A stretch of 64,000 nucleotides of DNA from Pteria penguin (taxonomy: Eukaryota; Mollusca; Bivalvia; Pterioida; Pteriidae): the NCBI GenBank assembly GCA_035048485.1, contig CM068583.1, positions 65,654,306 to 65,718,305 on the forward strand, read 5' to 3'. The notes beneath the pieces were generated by a model. That model searched no databases. It saw only the letters and a list, made by a program, of their open reading frames with translations, and was not told where the DNA came from. Positions 23,101 to 34,739 of this stretch are shown here, one piece after another. The translations under genes were made by a program, and so were the position numbers. The stretch's first letter is position 1. Every line of letters begins with the position of its first letter.

Positions 23101-26100
23101 CAGGAAGCAGCTCTCAGTTAAAACACGATTAAATGTATATATTCTTATTCTTGTTCTTCCTACTAAGGTACTAATCTCGAACAAGTATTTTCGTACCAGC
23201 GCATACTTGGTGCTGGATGTATTGACACTGATGTTAAATGATTTATATGATACACAGTGCAGTTTAAATCTATTATTAAACTTCTGTTAAGATTCTTAAA
23301 TTCTGATTGGTTGATTATAAACTATAAAATATGATTTTCAATGACTGCCGAATATGACCGACGCAGAAATCAAAAATGGGGACAATCGCACGCCTCACTT
23401 ACGTCGGGATTTTAAAACTGATTATAGATGGTTACCCAGTTTTTCTTGATCTACTCTTAATCATAAACAAGAGAACGGGTCTGGCGCCATAAACTGAGAA
23501 TATACTTAAGTCAAAAATTTCATTTTAATTTATTCCATTATCAAACGTTCAAATAAATTTTAATGCAGAATGGTTTAATTCTATTTATCAGTATAATAAA
23601 ACTAAATAAAATCCAAATCCCAGTTATTAATTCATTGATGAACAGAAGAATATGAATTTTTGACTTAAGTATATTCTCAGTTTATGGCGCCGGACCCAGA
23701 TCACTTTGTTGCTTTCTGCCTCTGTGCAATCAGGTTTATTTTAACATTTACATCTCGCCGTCAGACAGCAGAACTTCAGGTGATATGTTTTACTGAATAT
23801 TCTTGATATACAAGTAAAATTTCCGTATGATAAAACAATTAATTACTCCCTGTGAGGTCAATATGTTAAATTGATGACCCTTGACCTGGTAGTCGCGGTG
23901 GTCTGCCCTGTAGTAGGCCTCGGTCAGATTAGAATATCTCGAGTGCCAGGTCTCGGATCATCAATATGCCATACAATTCTCAAAGGGAGTAATTAATTGT
24001 ATAATTTAAAGTCCAGTCCTGTTTCTGCGTGATCTGATGACAACTTCTTGAATCTGACTCCTGCAGCTGTCGATGGATGGAGCACTAACAACTTTTGATG
24101 GTAGAGAATTCCAAATCCTGATGTTGTCTGGGACTTTCGGTAGACTAAAGTCCTTACAGTAAGACGAAGGTGATATTATCTCTGGAAGAAATTGTTGAAA
24201 CCAGGAGAGTAGCCGGAATGTCAATCAACCGCTACACAATACTATAAATCATTGTGGCTTTAACTTTGTGCTCCTATAGTGATGGCAAATGTAGCAATTG
24301 GATCATGTTGGAAATGCTGCTTGTCGATCGGTAGTCTGAAAGCATCATGCGGGCAGCCTTCTTCTGCACATCTCCAGCTTCTTGATGTCACATTTGTGGG
24401 TGGGTCTCAGATGTTGCTTACATATTCTTATCAGTGTGGTATAGCACTTTTCTTCAACATCTCGTAGACATTGGGTGATGTTACGTCTCAAGAAGACTGA
24501 TGTTGAATTCGCGTTTTTTGGTTCCATTTCAGGTTCTATTGACCTTTCTACTTTTGATTTTTCGACCGACACTATATACCTCTCTACCTCATGACTTAAT
24601 CAAAACTAAATTGTTGTCTCTCATACGCTGGTGTTTCAGGAGAGTCTAAATCATACCTCTGTACTTCAGTTACATCTGGATTTTCTCTAACAAACAATAT
24701 GATAATTATAAATATTGGATTTGTACTGAGTTGTGTAATGCCATCATAATGGTTCGGTTCCCGAAAACCCGCACTAACGTTTTGGATTTTCACGCGAAAA
24801 ATTCTCAAATTACTTTTAAACTTCGTACTCAGCGCTTTAGATATCATAAACTTAGAAAAACTTTAGGTAAATTTTACAGATCTTATTCAGACATTTTATC
24901 TAAATTCGGAAATGTGACTTCAACAATACGTATCTAACGGAATTTCCAATCACAAATTTCTACGGTGATCTAGTGTCCAAACTAAGGAGGGTCAAAGGTT
25001 CCGATAATTCCATATCGGCGGATTCTAAAATTATTAAACGCCTTCGACATCGATAGTATGACCCGAGATCGTCGCTAAGACTATAGGTCTTGTATTGTGT
25101 CCCTCTAAAACCCAATACAAACTTTTACACGCACGTTGATTAACATGGCCTTGTCCAAACGTTTTCAGAGGAGATAGGGTCCTGATCCTCGTCCCCCTTG
25201 ACATGACTGTTAGTCGGGAATCCTATTGATCAAGGATCTGAACTCGATTACAGACGGGCAGAGCACGATTTACTTATGTTGATGTCGCCTTATATATTTT
25301 TGATAGCGACATATTATTCTATAAACGTTTCGTGTGTAATAAAGTTTTTATGAACTCTCTTCTTGAGAAACCTGTTGATCCTTGTTCTCAATATGGAGAG
25401 TATTTATAAATTTTTAAATCTATGTCCTTTGATTGTACTGCTTTTGCGGTGAGTGGGAAGGTGGGCATCCGTAAACCGGTTAACCCCACCAATTGAGTGA
25501 CGTTTGTTACTTCAGTTGACCGTCCTAAATCGGTATCGTAACCGTAGCATAATCGAATATTTTTGTTATGTCGAATTTCCTTGTATATTCTATTATTATC
25601 ATGTTTTGTGTGCATGCCATTGGTGATTTGTGTCATATATACAGTTTTGTCAGATGTCTTCTGTTTTCTGTTTTGTGGATATTAGCCCCAAGGTACTTCG
25701 CTGAGTCCCCTACATCAAGGATGTGGCAATGGATGGTTCTATACAATTCCTTTTGATGGGAACATGGATCATCTGACACTTCTTGAAGAGGAATTTCATT
25801 AACCACCCACGTTCCCACGGTTACAAAGTACCAAGGTCTATTTGAAGTTTAATGACATCCCCTCCATTGACCGTTCTGTATCAAGTACGGTCATCTACCG
25901 ATAGGCGGACTGTTGACCCCTATGACATACACTCATTTAATGGTGTCATCTAACTCATCCTTGGTGAATACAGGGGAGAGGAAAAGTGTTAGTTGAGGTT
26001 GTCAGCCTTGTTGTCGAAGTAGTTTTGGATGCTCCATTCTACTCTTTGAGTTGTACTGGATATAATGTGTTCGATATCATGGTATCCAATCACTGGGGCT

Positions 26101-29100
26101 GGTCCACATCTGTCAACAAGCGATGGTCTTTTGGTTTGGAACAGGTCCAGAACGGCATTCCTTCGAGTAAAAAAGTCTAACTGCTCTAGGGCAACTGATG
26201 ATCAGAACCCAGAAAGGTTTCAGTGATGGCTGAGGTATTGGTGTTCCCTGTTATAGACAGTATGTAGTTTGAATGAGTAGCAACAGACATTCAGAACGTT
26301 GTTTACATTAAATTTGTATACTAGTTACACTATGTATGGTCGACTATAAAGAAGGTTTTTGTATAATTATCTTTATTACATGAGATTATGCCATGCATGT
26401 ACACATTTGAAATTCTTAAGGAGTACAGTCTGTTTTAACAATATTTTGTATGGCTAAGTAAGCATATACTTTCACTGTTGTCAGTATAGAAATTTATGCA
26501 TCTAAGTAAACAGTTTTTACGCATTTCTCTTGTATAAGAATTCATGTCAATTAAATCAGTCACTAAATAATTAGTCACAAGGTCAAGAAATAGTGATATT
26601 TTTCTGAATGTGTGATTGTATTACTGTTTTGCATTTGACATTGTGGAATGTGTTTGATATTTGCATTTAATTGATTGTATTGTAATGTTACAGACTTTTA
26701 CGGTGAAGTTCTACTAGAATAAACCGTTGTTCTCTTCCTTAAGCTTTTGCTGACTTTATCAGAAGGCCGAGGCAGAACAGTAATCCTGTCTGTTCTTCCT
26801 GAATACACGGTAGTTGGGTGGGAAGAATATATATACTGCTATTTATCATGTTTCTGTTACAATGATAATGCTGTTACAAGAATCTACAGAATCAATAAAG
26901 AAATCAGAATCAGATTCGTCTAAACCTACACATGACATATCTGATTTTAGCAGTACGTGATACGGATTTCCCTCTGCCTTTAGAAACCTCTTGAACACTT
27001 TTGTTTGGTTCTTCTAAGAAATTGTGCACCCTTTTTGGAAAAGGACCTAAATATAGGTTACCGTCCAGGATAGATTTCAATAAATGCCGTAACGTTATAG
27101 AAGATGCTTTAAGTACATATTGTAAACGTTGGTGTAAAAAAGAACAGGTAAAGGTTCATGCTCTTAATGATTGGAAATTCGAGATTTTAAGAATTGTCGA
27201 TAGCCGTATTAAGAACTTTACGGAAAATCCGCATTTATTTCAACAGCCTAATACATTGACGACAAATTCTATTAAAAAAGAAGATAGCTGACTTACATGC
27301 TAAATATGTCTTTGTTCCCGCTGATAAAGCAGGTAATAACTAGTTGTTGAAAACTATATTATATTGAAGTACTTAAAAACGAATTAAACTCCACTCATAC
27401 ATATGTGGAAAGCCCTACCTCAAAAGAGAGCACATTGCACGATCACCTCATGACCATGTCCGACTTCAAAATTAAAACTGATAAATCTGATCTACCAACC
27501 ATGTATTGGCTCCCAAAACTACATAAAAGTCCATATAAATCACGTTTCATATCTAATTCTAGCCACTGCTCTTCTACGGTACTATCGAAACATATTACGT
27601 CTGCTCTAACTGCTATAAAGATCATATTATCAAATATTGTGATGTCGCATTTCATAATAGTAACATCAATTACTTTTGGTCGATTAAAAATTCTCATGAA
27701 GTTATAGACAAACTTCTTTCTCTAAATTTCAAAGCGACTCAAATTTCTACATTTGATTTTTTTACACTTTATACATCTCTGCCTCATGATTTGATTAAAA
27801 GCAAGTTGCTGTCTCTTATACAATGGTGTTTTCACAGAGAATCTAAAACGTACATATGTACTTCCAATAGCTCTGGATTCTTTTCCAACAAACAATATAC
27901 TTCATATAAATACTGGACTTGCAAGGAATTATGTAAAGCACTAGATTTTCTCATGAATAATATTTTTGTGCAATTTGATGGCAAGATATATCAACAAATA
28001 GTTGGGATTCCTATGGGTACTAACTTCGCGCCTCTGATAGCAGATTTATTTCTTTATTGTTATGAGAGGGATTTTATGGTTCTATTCAAAAATCAAAACG
28101 TTTTGACCTCATTGACAAATTTAATAATACTTGCAGATGACATTTTGGTTATCGACAACCTTGAATTCGAACAATTTATATCAGAAATATATCCACCAGA
28201 GCTCACACTGAATAAAGCTAATATATGAGATAAATCTACACCTTGTTAGATTTAAACATCAAAATTATCAACGACCTAATATATACTAATATTTATGATA
28301 AACGTGAGGATTTTGGATTTCCTATTGTAAATTTCCCTTACTTGGATGGCGATGTCCCTCGACTCCCATCATATGGTATCTATATATCTCAATTAGTTCG
28401 ATTGGTCAGAGGCTGTACCGATGTTTTGGACTTTCATAAACGAAATTTACAAATTACTACTAAACTTTTAACTCAGGGTTACAGATATCACAAGCTAAGA
28501 AAAACATTCGGCAAATTCTTCAAATCTTATTCAGAACTTTTATCTAAATTTGGAAATATTTCTTTTCAACAGTATGTATCCAATGGAATTTCCCATCCTA
28601 ATTTTTACGGTGATCTCGTATATAAACTAAGGAAAGTAAAAGGCTCCGTTAACGTTATTTTATCATGTAATAAAAGAGTCAAACGTCTCCTAAATAGACA
28701 ATATGATATTGAGATCATCAAAAAGACTATAGGTCTTGTATTTGGCCCCTCTACAGCCTTATGCAGACTTTTACTTGAATGTTGCACGCTGACTAACAGG
28801 GCGGTGGGGACTATATGACGGGCCTTGTCCAAACCTCTTTCAGAGGAGACATGGTGCTGAACCTCGTCCCCTCTGACTGTTAGTCGGGACTCCTGCAGAT
28901 CTAGGGTCTTAGCTCGCTTTCAGACTGGCAGAGCACGGTTTATCATGTTGATGTCGCATATATTTTATACCATTATGTGTTTTACAATGTGTTTATATTT
29001 TTATGACCTCTCAATATGCGAAACCTCTTGACCCTTGTTCTTTACATGGAGGATTATATATAAATTTTTAAATGTACGTCTTTTGATTGTTCTGCTGTTA

Positions 29101-32100
29101 CGGTGAGTTGGAAGGTGGGCCCGTAAACCGGTTAATCACACCATTTGCTTGGCTTTTGTCAAATTAAATGACCGTCCTAAGTCGGTATCGTAATTGCACT
29201 ACAATGAAATATTTTTGTAATGTGTTAAATGTTCTATTATATTATTTATATTCATGTATTGTATAGCTCCATGGTGACTTCTGCCACATAACTGAGCCGG
29301 TAACTCCTCTTTTTTCTTTGGTATTTTACGTTAACACTTATTCCCTTTGCAGTGTGAAGCTCGTAAAAAGTCCCCCGTGGAGGATTTGATTCAAGTGTTA
29401 TTATACCCTTTTTCCTGATAATATGTAGCAGTAGCATTTTCTACACAGGGTTTGTTCACATATATTTATATATACCGTGCTCAATTATATTTGTTTCGTC
29501 GGTATATAAGGGCATTTACAGCGGGTGTGGTTAGTCAAACAGGAAACACTCACTCCTCCCGGGCACCTGATCTCACCTCTGAATTTCAGAGGTCCGTGAA
29601 TATCCACTGTGGTACACTGTTGTTAGTGCCATTGTCATGTGACACCAGTTACTTTCGTATTTGATATTGACATCTGTTTAAGTTGCTGTTGTGCGTATTC
29701 ATAAGACTGTTTAATCTCTACAGCTTTGTTCAATGTAAGTGCTTTGCCAAAATTTATTAGTTTCTCCCAGATTTTCTGTGATGCGGTTCCAAACGCAATT
29801 CTGTCGCAGAATATCCTTCTGACCGATAGCGAAGCTGCAACCAGGAGCTAGTAGCTTGAACTGTGTGACAAACTGATCGAAAGTCTTCGTACCCTGCACT
29901 TCATTGTTAAATTTGTCCCTGGCAAATAATGGGTTCGACTTTGGCTGCACATATTTGCGAAATAAGTCTAGGAACGGTTGTACTTTCTTGGCATCTTCGC
30001 CTGCTGGCGGTGTGATTGTGTTGAAAATAATTCTGCCATGCTCTCCAGCCTATAATAGTACATAAGAAACCTGTTCATCTTCCCCTCTTTCCTTGCAGAG
30101 GACCCGAGAACACAAGTTTTACGTGTTCTTCAAACTTCTTGAATGTTTCAGGGAGGTTTTTACTGTCCCAGTCCATTTTCGGAGGAGTTGTGCCGCAAAT
30201 TTCCATGAATACGGTCGTTAACTCTGATTTACTACGTCTTGAACCTTTGCATGCGAGATGGTTCGTCTATTCTGACACCATACTGTGGTTTGTTCCTGAT
30301 TTATTATGGGAGCTGGCCTCAAAAGACAAGAACATGGAAGCTTATATACACACTACGATAGCTGAACACAAAGTAAATGACCCGTAATTAGACGAGATAA
30401 GGTTTTCCACAGCTCAAAACAAGCAATTTTGCAGCTTGAAAAAGGTCATATTACAAGGATGGCCCGAGGAGAGAAACGTATATTCTTTTGAAATCCATGA
30501 ATATTGGAACCATAGAGATAAGCTTACTTAAGCTGAAGGTCTTAGTCTGAAAGGTCAAAAGATAGTAATTCCTCATAATCAGAGGTCATCAGGGCAGAGA
30601 AAGATGCATGAAAAGAGCACGTGTATGTCTCTTTTGGCCTGGCATGAGCTGAGAAATCACCAAACTTGTTTCAGAATGTTCTGTATGTCAGGAATGCAGA
30701 AACTCGAACTCATAGGAACCAATGATTCCCAATGTTACTCCAGATTACCCTTGGCAAATCGTTGCCACAGATCTTCTCACACTAGAGGGCACAAAGCAGG
30801 GTCATCACTCTAAAGTTCAAATGCTTAAAAGTCTGTACGCTCTGGGATCCGAGAAAAATTTGTTTCAGACAATGGACCACAGTACTCCACGTCTGAATTT
30901 GTATTATTGGAAAAGGAATATAACTTTCTTATATTACCTCTAGCGCTTACTATTCTTAATCGAATGGTCTAGCAGAAAGATTTGTTTAAATGGCAAAACG
31001 ACTTTTCCAAAAAGTCAATGTAGACCATCAAGGCCTATATTTAGCCTTACTTATGTATCGTGCAAACCCTTTGGAGAATGGTTTCTCACCTGCAGAATTA
31101 TTACGAGGTCGTATTGTTCGCACACCTCTACCTATTCTACCTATTCAGATGATTCCCAAGAAAATTGACCATAGCAAGGTCAAACATGCAGAAAGTCATG
31201 TGGTACAAATCCCATTACGACAGAAGTTTTCACTTTCTCTGTCCACTTGCAGAAGGAGAAAATGTAAGATTCCAAGTCCAGACAAATCCTGGAAACCGGC
31301 TACAATACTTGGTAGAGAAGATGATATGTCAATGTCGTATTGCATACTGTAATATATCGCAGGAATTGCCGCTTTATTAAACCCATCAATGAAAGAAAGC
31401 TACCTAAACCTGAGTTCACTTTCAGTTCGAAATATGCAAGCCCGAAAAACCCTCAATAGTCACCCAATTTTCCGAGCACAGGAAACGATCCAATTTCTGT
31501 AATTTTAATAAATCGCCCCCATCAAGCAAGGTCATTAGCTCACCAGTTAAACAGGTCATTCTCAAGGTCAACCTTAAGTTACCGGCTGAGGTAGAACTGT
31601 TTAACCCAAGGTCAACCCTCATTTTAAATATTGATATATTTTGGTCAGTTTTGTTTATGTTTCTTCCAAACAAAAGTGTAAATTTCTAGTCAAATTATAT
31701 TATTACATGTTGCCTCAAATATATACTAATGAATGTATCTAGTCATTTTAATACTTTAAATATGTATTATCATGTAATGGAATCTATCATAAAAACCTGG
31801 GTTTTTTAAAATTTCAATATAGACATTTCAATCAAGCGTAGTTTCATCACAGACAATCAAATATAAACAATTTGATACATGACATTTACACACAAACTCT
31901 CTAACTTGATTAATGTCAGTAATTTACATATTCTGTATATCATCTTATATCAACAATTTAATCCAATGTTAATTAATCATATCACATAAATATGGAGATT
32001 TACATTATGTACTAAGAAAGACAACTCGTCTTATCTTATTGTATTTTTGCATGCACAAGGATATATATTAAAAATAAAAATATATGTTTTCGGCAACGCA

Positions 32101-34737
32101 CATGGCGTGTTCTCGCCTTTTGAGGCCAGCTCCAACAATAAATCAAGATCAAACTACAACAAAATATGCCTTCTTATGATTTTTCAATTCTGAAGGTATT
32201 TAGCCGACAGATATTTTGTCATTGGAAATCAACTGCTTGGCAGATATCGAAACATGTAGCTACGATATTAAATGAATTCGCAAATTTTAATAAATACTAG
32301 AACATGCATGCCTTATACCAAATGTCAAATGAACCATGACTATCAAACTTCGATTTTTTAAAAACACGGTCGTGTGTTAAAAGATACCTAGAGGCATTTA
32401 GTGAAACCCCCTCGAATCGATCGATTTAAGCAAACTACAAATGTCTGCATTCAATAGTTGATAATAATCACTTACCAACCAGAATACTTATCGAGAAAAT
32501 TAGGAAATGGAGGCTTTGAGCTGTTGAACTAATAGCGTATCCTGTGGTTGTTAATATGCAGCCGATCATCGTTATCTGTCTCTCTGAAAAGTGCTTTACG
32601 AATACCGTTAATACTGGAATCGCTGAAACCAATACAATCAATCACAATCAATATATTTCACATGATCTGGGCACTGTAATTGCACATGTTTCTTACATAA
32701 CTGTAGGTTTTCTAATTCAAATCATTTCCGTTTTGTAGGTGATTCATGATTAACCTGTGAAAAATGAGCACTAATTTTAAAGGAAAATGTTCTGATTTGC
32801 TTTTGAAAACTTTATATTTATATTAGAAATCCACATTTGAGTGGTTTTAGTTTAGATAAAACAGGATCTGACAAAGTGTAAAGAGACACACAAAGTATTA
32901 ATATTAACGGATTGAAAATTGTGGTTTAAGACGGAAAATACCTACATGAAGGATGACCTCATAATTTTCCTTTCAATATGAAACAAAAGCCACAAATTAA
33001 TCTCTTCAGTCGAATGTTAAATACATGCATTGATAACACATATGTAATCAGCTTGTCATGCTATTAGCTGTGCTGTTTGCAATAAGCAGTTGAAGCCCCG
33101 TATTATTTACGAGGTACCACCCAGGTAGTCTCTACCACAGATTCCTGACTTATCACAGTCGTAACTTGGTAAAACCAGAAACGCTACACCGTAACAATAT
33201 AATAAATATATATCACATTTAAACAATCTATGCACAATCATAATACTCCTTACTCATTAAAGCATATACTGCACTTTGAACAGAATTTATGACAGCCGTC
33301 TCAGAAACGTTTGACTGGAACTCATTGATGAACTGTATAAAGAACAATCCAAAACATCTTAACGTCCCTGCTTGCAGGAGAGCATATATAAAGGATGCTG
33401 AAAGAACAATCCAAAACATCTTAACGTCCCGGCTTGCAGGAGAGCATATATAAAGGATGCTGAAAGAACAATCCAAAACATCTTAACGTCTCAGCCTGCA
33501 GGAGAGCATATATAAAGGATGCTGAAAGAACAATACAAAACATCTTAACCTCCCGGCTTGCAGGAGAGCATATATAAAGGATGCTGAAAGAACAATACAA
33601 AACATCTTAACCTCCCGGCTTGCAGGAATGCATATATAAAAGATGCTGAAAGAACGATCCAAAACATCTTAACGTCTCAGCCTGCAGGAGAGCATATATA
33701 AAGGATGCTGAAAGAACAATACAAAACATCTTAACGTCCCGGCTTGCAGGAGAGCATATATAAAAGATGCTGAAAGAACAATACAAAACATCTTAACGTC
33801 CCGGCCTGCAGGAGAGCATATATAAAGGATGCTGAAGGAACAATCCAAAACATCTTAACCTCCCGGCTTTCAGGAGAGCATATATAAAGGATGCTAAAAG
33901 AACAATCCAAAACATCTTAACGTCCCGGCTTGCAGGAGAGCCTATACATGTATAAAGGATGCTGAAAGAACAATCCAAAACATCTTAACCTCCCGGCTTG
34001 CAGGAGAGCATATATAAAGGATGCTGAAAGAACAATCCAAAACATCTTAACGTCCCGGCTTGCAGGAGAGCATATATAAAGGATGCTGAAAGAACAATCC
34101 AAAACATCTTAACGTCCCGGCTTGCAGGAGAGCATATATAAAGGATGCTGAAAGAACAATCCAAAACATCTTAACGTCCCGGCCTGCAGGAGAGCATATA
34201 TAAAGGATGCTTAAAAAACAATACAAAACATCTTAACGTCCCGGCCTGCAGGAAATCATATATAAAGGATGCTGAAGGAACAATCTAAAACATCTTAACG
34301 TCCCGGCCTGCAGGAGAGCATATATAAAGGATGCTGAAAGAACAATCCAAAACATCTTAACCTCCCGGCTTGCAGGAGAGCATATATAAAGGATGCTGAA
34401 GGAACAATCCAAAACAGTTTAACGTCCCGGCTTGCAGGAGAACATATACAAAGAATGCTGAAAGAAAGAACGCGCACAAATACTATCGATTCAATCCTTT
34501 TGGATTCTTGCTTTGTGCACCGAAGATTAATATTCGCCATAACTGTAGTAACAATATTAGATATCTACGTATAATGTGTTTCAATGTTGCAATCACAGAT
34601 AACTGTTTAATGACAAGGATATATTGTTTTATTGCAAACAGGTACTTACAGACTAACACAACCCACGCCCATCCTCTGTCTATTGGTAATGTATCATTTG
34701 ACGTCTCCATTTCTGCTGAAAAGTTGCAAAATGCCAT
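16972..34737 (-). CDS. SLC16 / monocarboxylate transporter-like protein, gene A (5 coding exons, 538 residues)
   Basis: A predicted 12-TM plasma-membrane transporter of the MFS SLC16 family, which carries monocarboxylates or related solutes, often with protons. Coding exons on the minus strand are 34737-34650, 33397-33254, 32622-32476, 18549-17449 and 17108-16972. All junctions are GT/AG and phase 1, and the lengths (88, 144, 147, 1101, 137) keep the frame. Family motifs are DRGWAWVV at the N-terminus, YFDKRRGLANG (144-154), the TM8 pair D395/R399 in SSDFIGRIS, and a C-terminal GYIRDSTGSYNGSF. A long polar loop (about 208-340) separates the two halves. The 13.9-kb intron 3 is full of transposon remnants. 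Intron 1 holds an exon-2-derived minisatellite. A second in-frame ATG (34710) matches the paralogue start better. Substrate is unknown; the SLC16A12/13/14-like subgroup is only a guess. Confidence 0.88.
17449..18549 (-). CDS. SLC16 gene A, coding exon 4 (main exon)
   Basis: Acceptor TACTTCCAG|GTGGAGG and donor CTTG|GTAAGC. Encodes GGGALGFGPVFVILGKYF through TM11, including the central loop and the TM8 D/R pair. Part of it (18365-18491) is almost identical to the paralogue. Confidence 0.9.
18866..18955. repeat. Low-complexity poly-C / A-rich block in SLC16 gene A intron 3
   Basis: A poly-C run followed by A-rich GA/CA simple sequence. Confidence 0.85.
20152..20428 (-). mobile_element. tRNA-derived SINE, family A (in intron 3 of gene A)
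   Basis: Near-complete copy: head with A box (GTGGCCCAGTGGTATCG) and B box (GGGTTCGAGTCCCGC), core CTGTCTTTCGGATGAGACAG, GACCCATCCGAAGC region, and a GATTGATTGA tail when read on the plus strand. It retains the CTTTAACGTGCCATGCATAC segment that is missing at 3469-3716. Confidence 0.9.
20940..21130. repeat. Palindromic TATAGTAGTTTTTCCC repeat (copy 1)
   Basis: Direct and inverted copies of GGAAAAATGGCTATATAG and TATAGTAGTTTTTCCC with poly-C runs. A relative lies at 22310-22450. Confidence 0.55.
22310..22450. repeat. Palindromic TATAGTAGTTTTTCCC repeat (copy 2)
   Basis: GGAAAAACTACTATGTGGG is followed by TATAGTAGTTTTTCC and AAAACTACTATATAGCC. It is self-complementary and similar to 20940-21130. 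Confidence 0.55.
22450..23470. other. Non-coding part of gene A intron 3
   Basis: No gene seen. Poly-G and simple-sequence patches at about 22960-23005. Confidence 0.4.
23478..23696. mobile_element. 219-bp palindromic MITE, copy 2
   Basis: Same length and orientation as copy 1, with ends GGTCTGGCGCCATAAACTGA and TCAGTTTATGGCGCCGGACC. The right flank is CAG but the left flank is ACG, so the target duplication has decayed or the target differed. Confidence 0.85.
24003..24560 (-). mobile_element. LINE remnant, RT C-terminal region
   Basis: The minus strand reads CYTTLIRICKQHLRP, DIKKLEMCRRR and IRIWNSLPSKVVSAPSIDS with frameshifts. This is the conserved C-terminal part of CR1/Jockey-like LINE proteins (compare xxFxxRxxxxWNxLPxxVVxAxSxxxF). 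It is broken by stops, so inactive. Confidence 0.7.
24595..25640 (+). mobile_element. Penelope-like element fragment (degraded)
   Basis: Plus strand pieces match the better copy at 26950-29320: YKYWICTELCNA, VLDFHAKNSQITFKLRTQ, YHKLRKTLGKFYRSYSDILS. They are followed by the family 3' UTR (TGTTAGTCGGGAATCC..., CAGAGCACGATTTACTTATG). Many stops and small deletions. Confidence 0.75.
25640..26000 (-). mobile_element. LINE RT remnant, probably the other half of 24003-24560
   Basis: The minus strand frame has DVGDSAKYLGANIHK, a typical segment between the RT palm and thumb of Jockey/CR1-like elements. It lies upstream, in the LINE reading direction, of the C-terminal piece. The PLE fragment separates the two. 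Confidence 0.5.
26200..26950. other. Non-coding stretch in gene A intron 3
   Basis: No gene recognised. Confidence 0.35.
26950..29323 (+). mobile_element. Penelope-like element, long degraded copy (P1)
   Basis: Reading frames at 27001-27291, 27405-27707, 27791-28228 and 28243-28818 together trace a PLE reverse transcriptase with frameshifts. Landmarks are YWLPKLHKSPYKSRFISNSS, KIYQQIVGIPMGTNFAP, then a damaged catalytic box (the YLDD of copy P2 is replaced by ILADD after a deletion). The conserved 3' part YHKLRKTFGKFFKSYSELLS and SHPNFYGDLVYKLRKVKGS follows. A 3' UTR of about 500 bp ends near CTCCTCTTTTTTCTTT. Inactive. Confidence 0.85.
29335..29662 (+). repeat. LTR-like interspersed repeat (family C), copy 1
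   Basis: About 330 bp running from ACGTTAACACTTATTCCC through TATATAAGGGC (a TATA-box-like sequence at about 29502) and CTCCCGGGCACCTG to GTGCCATTGTCATGTGACACC. Relatives are at 35545-35830 (+), 47285-47790 (-), 52225-52560 (-) and 52561-52705 (-). The shape resembles an LTR, but the ends are not proven. Confidence 0.6.
29665..30180 (-). mobile_element. Ty3/gypsy-like Gag remnant
   Basis: The minus strand reads NLPETFKKFEEHVKLVFSGP, QVSYVLL*AGEHGRIIFNTI and VQPKSNPLFARDKFNNEVQG, then FDQFVTQFKLLAPGC. This is the Gag layout of K02A2.6-like Ty3/gypsy elements. It is broken by frameshifts and at least one stop. Confidence 0.7.
30330..31415 (+). mobile_element. Ty3/gypsy-like Pol remnant (RNase H end and integrase)
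   Basis: Plus strand pieces in several frames: LKKVILQGWPEE (end of RNase H / linker), GLSLKGQKIVIPHNQR, an H-H-C-C-like integrase head, then TPDYPWQIVATDLLTLEGTK (DDE core start). LALLMYRANPLENGFSPAELLRGR and SWKPATILGRE (integrase C-terminal region) follow. There are many breaks. It points the opposite way to the Gag piece at 29665-30180. Confidence 0.7.
31690..32470. other. AT-rich non-coding part of gene A intron 3
   Basis: Nothing recognised. Confidence 0.35.
32476..32622 (-). CDS. SLC16 gene A, coding exon 3
   Basis: Acceptor GGTTTCAG|CG and donor GTTG|GTAAGTG. Encodes IPVLTVFVKHFSERQITMIG... to SISILVG (TM3 and part of TM4). Confidence 0.85.
33254..33397 (-). CDS. SLC16 gene A, coding exon 2
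   Basis: Encodes SFIYALLQAGTLRCFGLFF... to NSVQSAVYALM, i.e. TM1-TM2. The acceptor TTGTTCTTTCAG|CATCC is the one nearest the complete exon. The donor is GA|GTAAGGAG. The first ~56 bases are repeated 17 times upstream. Confidence 0.85.
33398..34457 (-). repeat. 62-bp minisatellite of 17 units derived from SLC16 exon 2 and its 3' splice site
   Basis: Read on the minus strand, each unit is the first ~56 bases of exon 2 (CATCCTTTATATATGCTCTC to GGATTGTT) joined to CTTTCAG. So every unit ends in a pyrimidine-rich stretch plus AG and is followed by the exon-like CATCC. One unit carries a 6-bp insertion (about 33938-33960). The most distal unit (at 34457) is preceded by GTTCTTTCTTTCAG, probably the original intron end. 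The array lies inside intron 1 of gene A, directly against exon 2. Confidence 0.95.
34650..34737 (-). CDS. SLC16 gene A, coding exon 1
   Basis: Encodes the N-terminus and the start of TM1 (LPIDRGWAWVVLV). The donor is T|GTAAGTACC. ATG choices are 34737 or 34710; the second aligns with the paralogue start. Confidence 0.8.
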
Positions 34738-34739
34738 CA

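Noticed and set aside
33228..34540. Short minus-strand frames such as MDCSFSILYICSPASRDVKMF as small genes
   Set aside because: They are readings through the exon-2-derived array and splice-site sequence, not separate coding regions.
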